Shown here: positions 9,793 to 19,693 of the stretch, one piece after another
Position numbering within the stretch: position 1 is the first letter of the stretch
How the letters are laid out: each line of letters starts with the position of its first letter
Source of the DNA: an uncultured Maribacter sp.
GTDB lineage: Bacteria; Bacteroidota; Bacteroidia; Flavobacteriales; Flavobacteriaceae
Direction: 5' to 3'
Assembly: GCA_937125035.1 (NCBI GenBank)
Contig: CAKZLG010000048.1
Coordinates: 1 to 34,384 of the forward strand
DNA: 34,384 nt
Notes under the pieces: generated by a model
What the model saw: the letters and a program-made list of their open reading frames with translations, nothing else
The model's database searches: none
What the model was told of the DNA's origin: nothing
Program-made: the position numbers and the translations under genes

Positions 9793-11451
9793 ATGTCAAA
9801 ACCTTTCTACGATTTCAACAATTTTAAAGGAGATATTACCGGCGGCCTTGTTGCGGGGGTCGTGGCCCTCCCCTTGGCCCTTGCCTTTGGAGTACAATCC
9901 GGTCTCGGGGCCATCGCTGGCCTTTATGGGGCCATTGCCGTTGGTATTTTAGCCGCTCTTTTTGGAGGAACCACTACCCAGGCCAGTGGCCCTACCGGGC
10001 CTATGACCGTGGTTTCCGCCGCCCTGGTGGCAAGTGCCATAGACGTTGCCGGAAGCCTGGAACAGGCCATGGGGATCATCCTGTTGAGCTTTCTGGTGGG
10101 CGGGGCGCTCCAGATTGTATTTGGACTCATCAATATTGCAGGATACATTAAATATTTTCCCTACCCGGTCATATCCGGTTTCATGAGCGGTGTGGGCCTG
10201 ATCATCATCATCCTACAGATTTTCCCCTTTGTAGGGCTGGATTCTGCGAAGTCCACCCTCAAGGTCATGGCCGATCTTCCGCGCCTATTTAGCGACCTCA
10301 ATTGGCAGGCCTTGGTCCTAGGGCTCATGACCGTGGCCATATATTACCTTTTTCCAAAAATCACGAAGGCCATTCCCAGTGCTCTGGTGGCGTTGATATT
10401 GGTTTCCATTTTTGCTTATTTTATACAATGGAACGTACCCATAATCGGGGAAATCCCCTCAGGTCTGCCATCACTGCAACTGAATGGTCTCTTTTCTGTG
10501 GACAGCAGTGCCTATTTCATGGTATTGGAATACGGTATGGTCTTGGCCGTTTTGGGCTCCATTGATTCCCTGCTCACATCGGTCATTGCGGACAATATGA
10601 CCAAGACCAAGCACAATAGCAATCGGGAACTGATCGGGCAGGGAATAGGGAACATGGTGGCGGCGCTGATTGGGGGCATCCCTGGTGCCGGGGCCACAAA
10701 AGGTACCGTGGTGAACATCAATGCCGGGGGCAGGACCCGGTTGTCCGGCGCCTTGCACGGAGCCTTTCTATTGGCGGTTCTCCTTGGCCTTAGTTCTCTG
10801 GCGGCCTATATTCCCTTGGCCGTATTGGCCGGTATCCTTATCCCCATAGGCTTTAAAATCGTGGACATCAAAGGACTACGGCATTTAAAGGTGATTCCCA
10901 AAGCCGACGCTCTGGTCTTGATTCTCGTCTTGCTATGGACCACCTTCGGCAGCCTGATCCAAGCGGTGGGCATCGGCGTGACGTTGGCCGCGCTCTTGTT
11001 CATGAAAAAAGCAAGTGATATTGGTGAAGCGGGTATGCAGGTAGGTACCTTGGCCGGTTTCAACGGGGAAAAACCATGGAAGGATGAAATTGAGTTCCAC
11101 GAGAAGTTCAGGGACCAGATTTATATCAAGCATCTCTACGGACCCCTATTTTTTGGGTTTACATCCCACTTTCAAGAACAACTGAAACAAATTGGCAATG
11201 ATGTGAAAATTTTGATCATCCGTATGGACCGCGTCCCCTACGTGGACCAATCTGGTATCTATGCCCTAGAGAATGCCATTTTGGATCTGGCATTAAAAGA
11301 TGTTAAAGTGGTCTTTACCGGCCTGCAAGAGCAACCTAGGGATCTTTTAGCCTCGATAGATATTATTCCCGATCTTGTGCCTGACACACAGGTGTTCCCG
11401 AACATTGAAAAAAGTTTTGAATGGGTATCCAAGACGTTGAAAATAGGATGA
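9793..11451 (+). CDS. SulP family anion transporter with STAS domain (second copy)
   Basis: 552 aa; GLVAGVVALPLALAFGVQSGLGAIAGLYGAI, SGPTGPMTVVSA, STAS region MDRVPYVDQSGIYALEN. Confidence 0.93.
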   Translation: MSKPFYDFNNFKGDITGGLVAGVVALPLALAFGVQSGLGAIAGLYGAIAVGILAALFGGTTTQASGPTGPMTVVSAALVASAIDVAGSLEQAMGIILLSFLVGGALQIVFGLINIAGYIKYFPYPVISGFMSGVGLIIIILQIFPFVGLDSAKSTLKVMADLPRLFSDLNWQALVLGLMTVAIYYLFPKITKAIPSALVALILVSIFAYFIQWNVPIIGEIPSGLPSLQLNGLFSVDSSAYFMVLEYGMVLAVLGSIDSLLTSVIADNMTKTKHNSNRELIGQGIGNMVAALIGGIPGAGATKGTVVNINAGGRTRLSGALHGAFLLAVLLGLSSLAAYIPLAVLAGILIPIGFKIVDIKGLRHLKVIPKADALVLILVLLWTTFGSLIQAVGIGVTLAALLFMKKASDIGEAGMQVGTLAGFNGEKPWKDEIEFHEKFRDQIYIKHLYGPLFFGFTSHFQEQLKQIGNDVKILIIRMDRVPYVDQSGIYALENAILDLALKDVKVVFTGLQEQPRDLLASIDIIPDLVPDTQVFPNIEKSFEWVSKTLKIG

Positions 11452-11482
11452 CCTCCCATTGCCTTGTCCGCCTCTAGCCGCT

Positions 11483-11878
11483 ATGAAAAAGGATATTGAA
11501 ATACCCCGATCACAAAACGTTCATATGGCATTGGTGCCCGAAGGAACCTCGGAAGGAAAATCAAAAGAATGGTATGCCTTTCTGCTGAACGAAGGCAAAA
11601 CGCCCATAGAAACTGTGTTGATCGTCTCAGAAGGATATGATGAGTCCAGGAAAACTTCCAGAATGCGCCATTCCATCAGTGTGCTTCCCGCAAATTCCTA
11701 TGCCAAAATAGAATTGGTACAGGAGGACGTACTGGCTCTGAACAATGTGTTCTTCGTAACCTATTTTGCTGATAACAAGCTTTATGAAAAAAGATTCCTG
11801 TTCAGCCGTGAGTGTCTTTCCCCTCCTCAGTTGGTCTTGGTTCCACTCCTAAAAAAGGATGGGATTTTCGTAAAATAA
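11483..11878 (+). CDS. Conserved-looking hypothetical protein
   Basis: ORF track begins at a TTG (11459); the ATG at 11483 (MKKDIEIPRSQNVHMALVPEG...) is a more plausible start. No recognised domain. Confidence 0.7.
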   Translation: MKKDIEIPRSQNVHMALVPEGTSEGKSKEWYAFLLNEGKTPIETVLIVSEGYDESRKTSRMRHSISVLPANSYAKIELVQEDVLALNNVFFVTYFADNKLYEKRFLFSRECLSPPQLVLVPLLKKDGIFVK

Positions 11879-12035
11879 CCCTAATTTTTACTGTTATTTT
11901 TGAAACATCTGTAACTTATCGTGTTAAAATATACATATTACCGAATTTAAGCATGTGATTTTTGAGGTATTACAATAGGTTTTTCTTGGGTTAGCGGGTA
12001 ACTTACTATCGCTTATAATTTAAAAACCATCACTC

Positions 12036-13229
12036 ATGAAATCCGAATACCTGAACCGCAGATCTTGGCTAAAAAAAGGAATCCTAACCGCAGGTGGCGT
12101 AATGGCCGCTCCGTATCTTGGGTTCGCGGAGACCAAAGGCACACCAATGACCTTAAATGCCCAAGGCAACGCCGTATACAGTCCTTTCTTTACTGAATAC
12201 TTCCCAAGCAACTTTAGGGAATTTCCTGTGCTTTCCGCAAAATTGAATGCCAATGAAAACCCTTATGGTCCATCACCCATGGCCCTTGAAGCCCTCACCA
12301 AGAGCGCTTCTGGCGGAAATAGATATGCTTGGAAAGAACTATATGAGCTGGTGGACGACATTGCTGCCCTAGAAGGTGTTCAACCAGAAAATATCATGAT
12401 GGGGCCCGGATCTTCCGATCTTTTGGAAAAAACGGCCATGGTACTCTTTATGAACGGAGGTAATGTGGTATCTGCGGATCCCGCCTATATGTCTTTGATC
12501 AGGGTTGCCGAGGCCGCAGGTGGCACTTGGAAACCCGTGCCACTCAAAAAAGATTGGTCGCACGACTTGGCGGCCATGGAGGCCGCTGTGGACGAAGACA
12601 CCAAATTGGTCTATATCTGCAACCCCAATAATCCCACGGGTACTATTACGGATGCCACGGAACTGCTGGATTTCTGTTCCAGAGTGTCTGAAAAAGTTCC
12701 GGTGTTCATTGATGAGGCCTATTTGGGATTTTTGGAAGATGGCGTGAAGCAAAGTATGGTGCATTTGATCAATGAAGGCAAGAACGTGATCGTGGCCAGA
12801 ACTTTTTCAAAAATACATGGTATGGCCGGTCTACGTGTGGGCTATGCCGTGGCCCAAAAAGATACTTTGGATCAACTGCAGAACATAACACGGGCGGGCA
12901 TGGGCATTTCCTATCCTTCCGTTTTCGCCGCAATAGCAGCTTTAAAGGATACTGAATTTTTGGATAAATCCAGGGCATTGAACAAGAGCTGCAGGGAATA
13001 TGTGTACAGCAGCCTAGAGGATATGGGCATTGCATACGTGCCTTCCCATACCAGCTTTTTAATTTTCCCCATCGCCATGGAGGGGAAGGACTTCTTGGAT
13101 AAAATGACCGCACAAAAGGTAGGGGTCAGGGCCTTTCAATTCAGGGACAAAAACTGGTGCAGAGTGAGCATGGGCACCATGGATGAAATGAAATTATTCG
13201 TAAATGCCCTCACAGAAGTACTGGCCTAA
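12036..13229 (+). CDS. HisC-like class I/II PLP-dependent aminotransferase with an N-terminal twin-arginine signal
   Basis: N-terminus MKSEYLNRRSWLKKGILTAGGVMAAPYLGFA; aminotransferase fold with LNANENPYGPSP, CNPNNPTGT and the Schiff-base region TFSKIHGMAGLRVGY. Confidence 0.88.
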   Translation: MKSEYLNRRSWLKKGILTAGGVMAAPYLGFAETKGTPMTLNAQGNAVYSPFFTEYFPSNFREFPVLSAKLNANENPYGPSPMALEALTKSASGGNRYAWKELYELVDDIAALEGVQPENIMMGPGSSDLLEKTAMVLFMNGGNVVSADPAYMSLIRVAEAAGGTWKPVPLKKDWSHDLAAMEAAVDEDTKLVYICNPNNPTGTITDATELLDFCSRVSEKVPVFIDEAYLGFLEDGVKQSMVHLINEGKNVIVARTFSKIHGMAGLRVGYAVAQKDTLDQLQNITRAGMGISYPSVFAAIAALKDTEFLDKSRALNKSCREYVYSSLEDMGIAYVPSHTSFLIFPIAMEGKDFLDKMTAQKVGVRAFQFRDKNWCRVSMGTMDEMKLFVNALTEVLA

Positions 13230-14368
13230 TGGAAATCCCCTTTCAAAAAACAATTACCTTTCTGCTGTTCATAGCTATAGGGCTCCTTTTGAAGGTAAAG
13301 TTCACCAAAAAGGAGGAACTGGTTGGGATTAAGAAAATCATTTTAAATCTGGCTTTGCCAGCCACCATCTTTTTGGCGCTCATTGGTGTGAAAATAGATG
13401 TGGGCCTGCTGACCTTACCTTTCTTGGCCCTGTTCTTGAACGTGGCCCTTTTTATGACATTTCCCTATCTCTTGCCAATAATGGGCATTGCAAAAGGGAG
13501 TGCCAAATATAGAACGGCCCGGCTTTTGGTGCCTTCCCTGGCCCCAGGCCTTTCATGTTTTCCTTTTGTACTGGAATTTTTGGGGGAACCCTATTTAGCA
13601 AAGGCGGCCATGGCGGACTTGGGCAATAAGGTGTTCGTGCTGATCATCCTATATATGGTAGCCATGAACTGGCACAGCCTTTTGGAACCGAAAGCGGTAT
13701 CCACAAAAACCTCCAAACTAAAATCATTGGTATTGGCAATGATTTCCGAACCCGTTAATATTTTTATAGTCATTGCCTTGATTTTGGTATTCTTGGGTAT
13801 AAACTTGGGATCGTTGCCATTTTTCATACAAGATGGTCTTGGGCGCTTGAGCACATTAATGACACCACTTGTGCTTTTGTTCATAGGCCTTGCCGTGAAG
13901 ATCAAGAGAAAACAATTAATGACTTTATTGTCCCTATTATTCTTAAGGGCCGGGGTAGTGACCCTGCTGAGCGCCGTTTTCGTGGTCATTAGCGGTATCA
14001 CCGCCAATGATGTTCTTCTCTTATTGTGCTTTGGCCTCAGCGCCTGTAGTTTTTGGCCTTTTTCACATATTGCCGTAGTGGAGGCAAAAGAAGTGGATAG
14101 GAAGAAAAAACGGAAGACCTTCAACAGCACTTTTGCCATTAACATTTTGGCCCTGTCCTTTCCGCTATCCACTATCCTTATCTTGGCCGTATTATCTAGC
14201 GGAGGCACATTCACCACCGTTGTGCCCGTCCTTGCTTTGGGCTTTGCCATGGTACTTCTGGGTTTGATTCCCCTGCTGATCAAGAAAATTAGACGTATAC
14301 GTCAAAAATCAGGAAAACAAAAAGAGGCTTGGGTCGTTTACCGCACCAGCGGTACCGAATCCGTGTAG
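13229..14368 (+). CDS. AEC (auxin efflux carrier)-like membrane transporter
   Basis: 379 aa, about 10 hydrophobic segments; start overlaps the stop of the upstream gene (TAATG). Confidence 0.6.
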   Translation: MEIPFQKTITFLLFIAIGLLLKVKFTKKEELVGIKKIILNLALPATIFLALIGVKIDVGLLTLPFLALFLNVALFMTFPYLLPIMGIAKGSAKYRTARLLVPSLAPGLSCFPFVLEFLGEPYLAKAAMADLGNKVFVLIILYMVAMNWHSLLEPKAVSTKTSKLKSLVLAMISEPVNIFIVIALILVFLGINLGSLPFFIQDGLGRLSTLMTPLVLLFIGLAVKIKRKQLMTLLSLLFLRAGVVTLLSAVFVVISGITANDVLLLLCFGLSACSFWPFSHIAVVEAKEVDRKKKRKTFNSTFAINILALSFPLSTILILAVLSSGGTFTTVVPVLALGFAMVLLGLIPLLIKKIRRIRQKSGKQKEAWVVYRTSGTESV

Positions 14369-14551
14369 GCGCGCATGGTGGAACATCTTGTCCTATCCGT
14401 TCCATGCCAAGTACTAGTTAATATTCGACAAATGCTATTCCCTTGAGCACTTTCTTAGGACCCATTGGACGTTTTTTACCATTTTGCTATGGTAATGGGA
14501 TTTAGGCCAGCTTTAAATATCCTCGAAATACTATTTCAATGAAGTCGTTCC

Positions 14552-15025
14552 TCACCAAGCCGTAAAAGGCACCTTGCTCAACTGGGAATTATAGTATTTG
14601 GTTTTACCGGTTACTTCCTCCCCCAACCAATCGGGGCGCTGAAAGGGTTCATCCTCATGTTGCAGTTCTATTTCCGCCACCACCAAACCTGTATTTTCAC
14701 CCATGAATTCATCAATTTCATACACGTGGTTCCCCATTGGTACCTCGTACCGGTATTTGTCCAGAATAGTGGCTTCACAAAGATCGATAAGGTCTGAGGC
14801 CTCCGAGAGGGCAATTTCCGTTTCCCACTCAAAACGGGTGGTACCAGAATCATTGCCCTTCCCCTTCACTGTTAAATAACCCTGATCGCCTTTAATACGA
14901 ACGCGGACCGTACGCTCTGGGTGGGTGTTCAAAAAACCCTGTATGATTCTTATCTTATGGGTGGCTGCCGCCCTATAAGCGTCCGAAACCACTAAAAATT
15001 TACGTTCAACTTCCAGTTTTGACAT
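14552..15025 (-). CDS. CYTH domain protein (triphosphate tunnel metalloenzyme)
   Basis: N-terminal ExExK-type signature (MSKLEVERKFLV) and charged beta-strand pattern (RVRIKGDQGYLTVKGKG). Confidence 0.85.
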   Translation of the reverse strand: MSKLEVERKFLVVSDAYRAAATHKIRIIQGFLNTHPERTVRVRIKGDQGYLTVKGKGNDSGTTRFEWETEIALSEASDLIDLCEATILDKYRYEVPMGNHVYEIDEFMGENTGLVVAEIELQHEDEPFQRPDWLGEEVTGKTKYYNSQLSKVPFTAW

Positions 15026-15692
15026 ATTTCTCCGCTAATTTTCTGATGTTATCCGATGGGATCCGTGCTTCTCCATGCCTGTGGTTGGCGAGCCATACCA
15101 TGGCCTGTGCAATGTGCTCCGGAGCAATGATTCTATATTTCCTTAAAGGGCCCAACAGCAGAAAATGCAAGGCGCCCATTATTTTTTTAAACAGATGTTC
15201 CGCTGTGCGGCGTTCCTCCCTGTTGCCCCCAATGAGTGCCGGTTGCAAAATAAAGGTTCTTTCCATGTTTTGGCGCAAAACGGCAATTTCCATTTCACCT
15301 TTTATCCTTGAATAAAAAAAAGTGCTCTTGGCGTTGGCCCCAAGCGCAGAGATCACCAAGAAACAAGCTGCCCCATTTTCCTTTGCCAAACGGGCCGCCG
15401 TGGCCGGTATACCAAAGTCTATGTCCCTATAGCGCTCCTTGTTTGGGGTTTTGGCCCTTGTAGTGCCAATACAACAGAACACATCATCCACACCAAACAG
15501 GTCCGCCCTCTCTTGAAGCTTCAACAAATCTCCCTGTACCTCCTTCAACTTTGGGTGTGCCCATCCCAATGGATTCCTGGCAAGGCTCGTGATTTTGCCA
15601 TAGTGGACATCACGCAGTAACAACTGTAGTACATGCTTTCCTGTGAGCCCTGTGGCCCCCAAGACCATGGCTGTTTTTCCTTCCGTTTTCAT
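15006..15692 (-). CDS. NAD(P)-binding Rossmann-fold / NmrA-like oxidoreductase
   Basis: N-terminal glycine motif MVLGATGLTGKHVLQLLL and YSRIKGEME region; overlaps the CYTH gene by 20 nt. Confidence 0.8.
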   Translation of the reverse strand: MKTEGKTAMVLGATGLTGKHVLQLLLRDVHYGKITSLARNPLGWAHPKLKEVQGDLLKLQERADLFGVDDVFCCIGTTRAKTPNKERYRDIDFGIPATAARLAKENGAACFLVISALGANAKSTFFYSRIKGEMEIAVLRQNMERTFILQPALIGGNREERRTAEHLFKKIMGALHFLLLGPLRKYRIIAPEHIAQAMVWLANHRHGEARIPSDNIRKLAEKYVKTGS

Positions 15693-15720
15693 CTCACTAA
15701 ATATACCCTAAATTTGAAGT

Positions 15721-16824
15721 ATGTCATTGTCGCTTCCGTTAAGAAAAATAATTCATGTGGACATGGATGCCTTTTATGCTTCCGTGGAACAGCATGACGA
15801 CCCGTCCTTGAAAGGCAAACCAATTGCCGTAGGGGGCGGGGAAAAAAGAGGGGTGGTATCCGCCGCCAGTTATGAAGCCAGGAAATTTGGGGTAAAGAGT
15901 GCCATGAGCGGTTATTTGGCCAAAAAAAACTGTCCGGATCTTATTTTCGTAAAGCCCAGATTTGAAAGATACAAGGAGATATCCCAGCAGGTAAGACAGA
16001 TTTTCCATGAGTACACAGATCTTGTGGAACCCTTGTCTTTGGATGAGGCCTATTTAGATGTTACCGTGAATAAAAAAGGCAACCCATCAGCCACCTTGAT
16101 CGCCAAAGCCATAAGGGGCGAGATTTTGGAAAAAACAGGACTCACCGCATCGGCAGGTATTTCCATCAATAAATTCGTTGCAAAAGTGGCCAGTGACTAC
16201 CACAAACCCAACGGACAAAAAACAGTGAACCCTGAAGAGGTATTGGCGTTTTTGGAAAATTTGGAAATACGGAAGTTCTATGGCGTGGGCAAGGTCACCG
16301 CGGAAAAGATGTACCATTTGGGCATTTTCACGGGCAGGGAGCTCAAAAATCAATCGTTGGCATTTTTGGAGGAACACTTTGGCAAGAGCGGTTCCCATTA
16401 CTACCATGTGGTGCGCGGCATACATAACAGCCTTGTAAAACCCAACAGGATTCCAAAATCCGTGGGTGCGGAAAGGACCTTTGGTGAAAACCTGAGCAGT
16501 GAAATCTTTATGCTTCAACGCCTGGACCATATCGCCGAAGAACTGCAACGCCGCTTGAAAAAGGCCGGAATAGCGGGCAAAACCGTGACGCTGAAAATCA
16601 AGTACAGTGATTTCACCTTGACCACAAGGAGCAAAACCCTGCCCTATTATATCTCCAGCAAGGAACTGATCTTGGAAACCGCCAAAGAATTACTCTACCA
16701 AGGCGAACTCCAAAATTCAGTACGCCTGCTGGGTCTCTCCTTGGCCAACTTGAACACCGAACAGGACAAAGCCGCATTAAGTGCACCGGAACATGTATCC
16801 GTACAATTGAAATTCGATTTCTAA
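15721..16824 (+). CDS. dinB: DNA polymerase IV (Y-family)
   Basis: IIHVDMDAFYASVEQ, SLDEAYLDVT, ASAGISINKFVAKVASDYHKPNG motifs. Confidence 0.95.
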   Translation: MSLSLPLRKIIHVDMDAFYASVEQHDDPSLKGKPIAVGGGEKRGVVSAASYEARKFGVKSAMSGYLAKKNCPDLIFVKPRFERYKEISQQVRQIFHEYTDLVEPLSLDEAYLDVTVNKKGNPSATLIAKAIRGEILEKTGLTASAGISINKFVAKVASDYHKPNGQKTVNPEEVLAFLENLEIRKFYGVGKVTAEKMYHLGIFTGRELKNQSLAFLEEHFGKSGSHYYHVVRGIHNSLVKPNRIPKSVGAERTFGENLSSEIFMLQRLDHIAEELQRRLKKAGIAGKTVTLKIKYSDFTLTTRSKTLPYYISSKELILETAKELLYQGELQNSVRLLGLSLANLNTEQDKAALSAPEHVSVQLKFDF

Positions 16825-17277
16825 TCAGGTAGCCTTTATGGAGATGGCCACGGCCCATACGATCAAAGAAGAAAAGAAGATGCCCAAGGCATTGGCCCAA
16901 AAGGCCGTTCGCAGTTTCATTCCGAATAAAAAAGCCGCAATACTGCCGGCATACACCCCTGTGCCAGGCAAGGGAACCATAACGAACAGAACCAACCCAA
17001 AAAAACCATATTTCCTAATATTGGGCCCTGAGCCCTGTTTGGCCCTTTTGGCAACATATACCGCCGCCTTCTTGTATCCTCTCCAACGCACCAGATAACG
17101 GTTTATGTAGACCAGGAAAAAAGTCATTATTGGAAATACCAGCACATTTGCCAAAAAACAACATATAAAGACCAAATAAATATTGAGCCCTTTAGAGATA
17201 CCAAAAGGGATGCCCACTTTGGCCTCCCCAAAGGGGGACAAACTCCAGAATATGGCGAGCAGCAAATCCGTAAGCAT
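16825..17277 (-). CDS. Small multidrug export-like membrane protein (COG2426 type)
   Basis: 150 aa, hydrophobic, SPFGEAKVGIPFGI and PLPGTGVYAGSIAAFLFGM motifs. Confidence 0.75.
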   Translation of the reverse strand: MLTDLLLAIFWSLSPFGEAKVGIPFGISKGLNIYLVFICCFLANVLVFPIMTFFLVYINRYLVRWRGYKKAAVYVAKRAKQGSGPNIRKYGFFGLVLFVMVPLPGTGVYAGSIAAFLFGMKLRTAFWANALGIFFSSLIVWAVAISIKAT

Positions 17278-17629
17278 CTTTTTTTTTGCAAAAATAATGG
17301 CAACGAACGTAATTCTAAGCCAATTTATACCTAAACTTTATAGGAAGGTGTGAGCATGGGCTCTTTTACCGCACTTTGGCTCTTCCAATGAGCTCTGCCT
17401 TCTCCTCTTAACGGCTATTGCTGAACCATATATTTATTCCTTAAAGCCCTTAAGTAAGGCGTATGTGGACTTTTTTTGTTCATTCTTTAACATATAATAT
17501 TTCAAGAAAGTGGGCATTTATTAAACAATACTGTTAATCACTGCCCAATATTTCCCTGCAAAGGCCAGTTTTATTTAGCTTTAACAAAATTTTGTTATCA
17601 AAAAGTTAATTTATTATCCTAAGTAATGC

Positions 17630-18160
17630 ATGCCCATGGTTGAATTAAAAAATTATGATGATGCGGTATACCGTTTTAGAAAAACCTTGAACTTTACCAC
17701 CCTTCCCGTAAATGCCTGGGACTTTTATGGTCTTCATTTTGACCAAAGCTGCAAGTCCTCTGAAGATATTCTCAGCCTAACCAAACTGGCCGAAAAGAAC
17801 AACTGGAGTATAGAAAAGGAATTGTTTTCAAAAGCCTTGGAACAAAAGGAACATGTTGTGGTGGTCACGGATGCCGCCTTGAACATTGTCTATGCCACCC
17901 AGAATATTTGGCAAATGAACCGTTACCGGCCGGAAGAGATCATAGGGCACAAACCTAAAATCTTCCAAGGGGAGAAAACGGACCAAACCACACTGAGAAA
18001 GATATCGAACGCCGTTAGGCAAAATAAACCATTTGAAGAGCACATCATCAACTATCGAAAAGATGGTGAGACCTACAATTGCTGGATCAAAGGGCAACCT
18101 GTATTCAATGAACAGGGCACTTTGGTCAATTTCATCGCTTTTGAGAAAGAGGTGGCGTAA
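17630..18160 (+). CDS. PAS (LOV-like) domain protein
   Basis: PAS core TDAALNIVYATQNIWQMNRYRPEEIIGHKPKIFQGEKTD...NYRKDGETYNCWIKGQPVFNEQGTLVNFIAFEKEV; N-terminal helical region. Confidence 0.8.
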   Translation: MPMVELKNYDDAVYRFRKTLNFTTLPVNAWDFYGLHFDQSCKSSEDILSLTKLAEKNNWSIEKELFSKALEQKEHVVVVTDAALNIVYATQNIWQMNRYRPEEIIGHKPKIFQGEKTDQTTLRKISNAVRQNKPFEEHIINYRKDGETYNCWIKGQPVFNEQGTLVNFIAFEKEVA

Positions 18161-18170
18161 CCCTGAATAA

Positions 18171-18211
18171 GAAACCCCCCAATACCTTTTAAATAAGGTT
18201 TTGGGGGGTTC
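18171..18211. terminator. Bidirectional intrinsic terminator between the convergent PAS gene and pyk
   Basis: Near-palindrome ACCCCCCAAtACCTT-ttaaat-AAGGTtTTGGGGGGT followed by TCTTTATT. Confidence 0.75.
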
Positions 18212-18248
18212 TTTATTATTGCAAACAGCAGCACCGGCGGGTGGTACT

Positions 18249-19691
18249 CTAGAAGCTACACGTTTCTATCTCCGTAACCCTTAAGGTATTTACCATCCCC
18301 TTTTCTTTTATGGGCATGGCGGCCAAGCTGACCAGCATATCGCCCACATCCAAAAATCCCTTTTTACAGGCAATGGCATTTACATCTTCTATGGTCTCAT
18401 CCGTTGACACGAACTTATCGTAATAAAAAGCCCGGACGCCCCACAGCAAATTCAATTGTGTAAGGATACGTTTATTGGATGTAAAAACCAGGATATGGGC
18501 GCTTGGGCGCCACGCCGATATCTGAAAAGCCGTATAACCGCTATTGGTAAGGGTTGATATGGCCTTTGCCTTTATTTCATTGGCCATGATCGCAGCATGG
18601 TAACAGACTGATTTGGTAATGTACCTTTTAGTGCGCACGTGTGGGGGCTCATGGGGCACCCGTATCAATTCTGAATTTTCCACACTGCTCAAGATACTGG
18701 CCATTTTTTGGATGACCTGTACCGGATAATTGCCCACAGAGGTCTCCCCAGAGAGCATAACGGCATCGGCACCATCCATTACGGAGTTGGCCACATCATT
18801 TACCTCTGCCCTAGTAGGGGTAAGGCTCGTGATCATGGTTTCCATCATCTGGGTGGCGATTATTACAGGAATCCTGGCCTTTTTGGCCTTGAGCACTAGC
18901 TGCTTTTGGATCAAAGGAACTTCTTGTGCGGGCACCTCAACGCCCAAATCCCCACGCGCCACCATAAGGCCATCACAATAGGCAACGATCTTATCAATAT
19001 TTTCAACTGCCTCTGGTTTTTCTATCTTGGCTACGATGGGAATTTTATGATCTGTATGCTTTTTTATGATATTCTGAAGGTCTATGAGGTCTTGACTAAA
19101 GCGCACAAAGGAAAGTGCGATCCAGTCTACCTCTAGAGAAATGGCGAATTCCGCATCCTTAATGTCTTTTTTGGTCAGCGCTGGGAGCGAAATGTTGGTG
19201 TTGGGCAGATTGACCCCCTTTTTTGATTTTAGGGGCCCTCCTTGTATGACTTTGGCATGTACCTCATCTTTATGGTTTGTGGTGATGACCTCAAAGATCA
19301 ACTTTCCGTCATCCAAAAGAATACGTTCTCCGGCCTTAACGTCTTTAGGGAATTCCTTGTAGTTCATATACACCCGATCGGCGTTGCCCTCAAAAGGCTC
19401 TCCCGTAACGAAAGTGATTTCGTCCCCGGGGCTGACGACCACCTCACCGGCCATGACGCCCACACGTAACTTCGGCCCCTGTAAATCTGCCAAAATAGAG
19501 GTGTTGGTATCCAGTTCCTCGTTCAATTCACGAATCATTTCCACCCGTTGCCGCACGTCCTCATAATCAGCATGTGAAAAATTGATGCGGAACACATCAA
19601 CCCCCTCCATGATCATACTTCGCAACACATCTTTCTGGCTGGTAGCCGGCCCTAGGGTAGCTACAATTTTCGTCTTCTTATTTGTTGGCAT
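18249..19691 (-). CDS. pyk: Pyruvate kinase
   Basis: KIVATLGPATS, ADLQGPKLRVG, KIEKPEAVENID, MVARGDLGVEVP motifs. Confidence 0.96.
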   Translation of the reverse strand: MPTNKKTKIVATLGPATSQKDVLRSMIMEGVDVFRINFSHADYEDVRQRVEMIRELNEELDTNTSILADLQGPKLRVGVMAGEVVVSPGDEITFVTGEPFEGNADRVYMNYKEFPKDVKAGERILLDDGKLIFEVITTNHKDEVHAKVIQGGPLKSKKGVNLPNTNISLPALTKKDIKDAEFAISLEVDWIALSFVRFSQDLIDLQNIIKKHTDHKIPIVAKIEKPEAVENIDKIVAYCDGLMVARGDLGVEVPAQEVPLIQKQLVLKAKKARIPVIIATQMMETMITSLTPTRAEVNDVANSVMDGADAVMLSGETSVGNYPVQVIQKMASILSSVENSELIRVPHEPPHVRTKRYITKSVCYHAAIMANEIKAKAISTLTNSGYTAFQISAWRPSAHILVFTSNKRILTQLNLLWGVRAFYYDKFVSTDETIEDVNAIACKKGFLDVGDMLVSLAAMPIKEKGMVNTLRVTEIETCSF

Positions 19692-19693
19692 TC

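Noticed and set aside
13591-14283. 230-aa antisense ORF
   Set aside because: Lies wholly opposite the AEC-like transporter; no recognisable domain, no promoter evidence.
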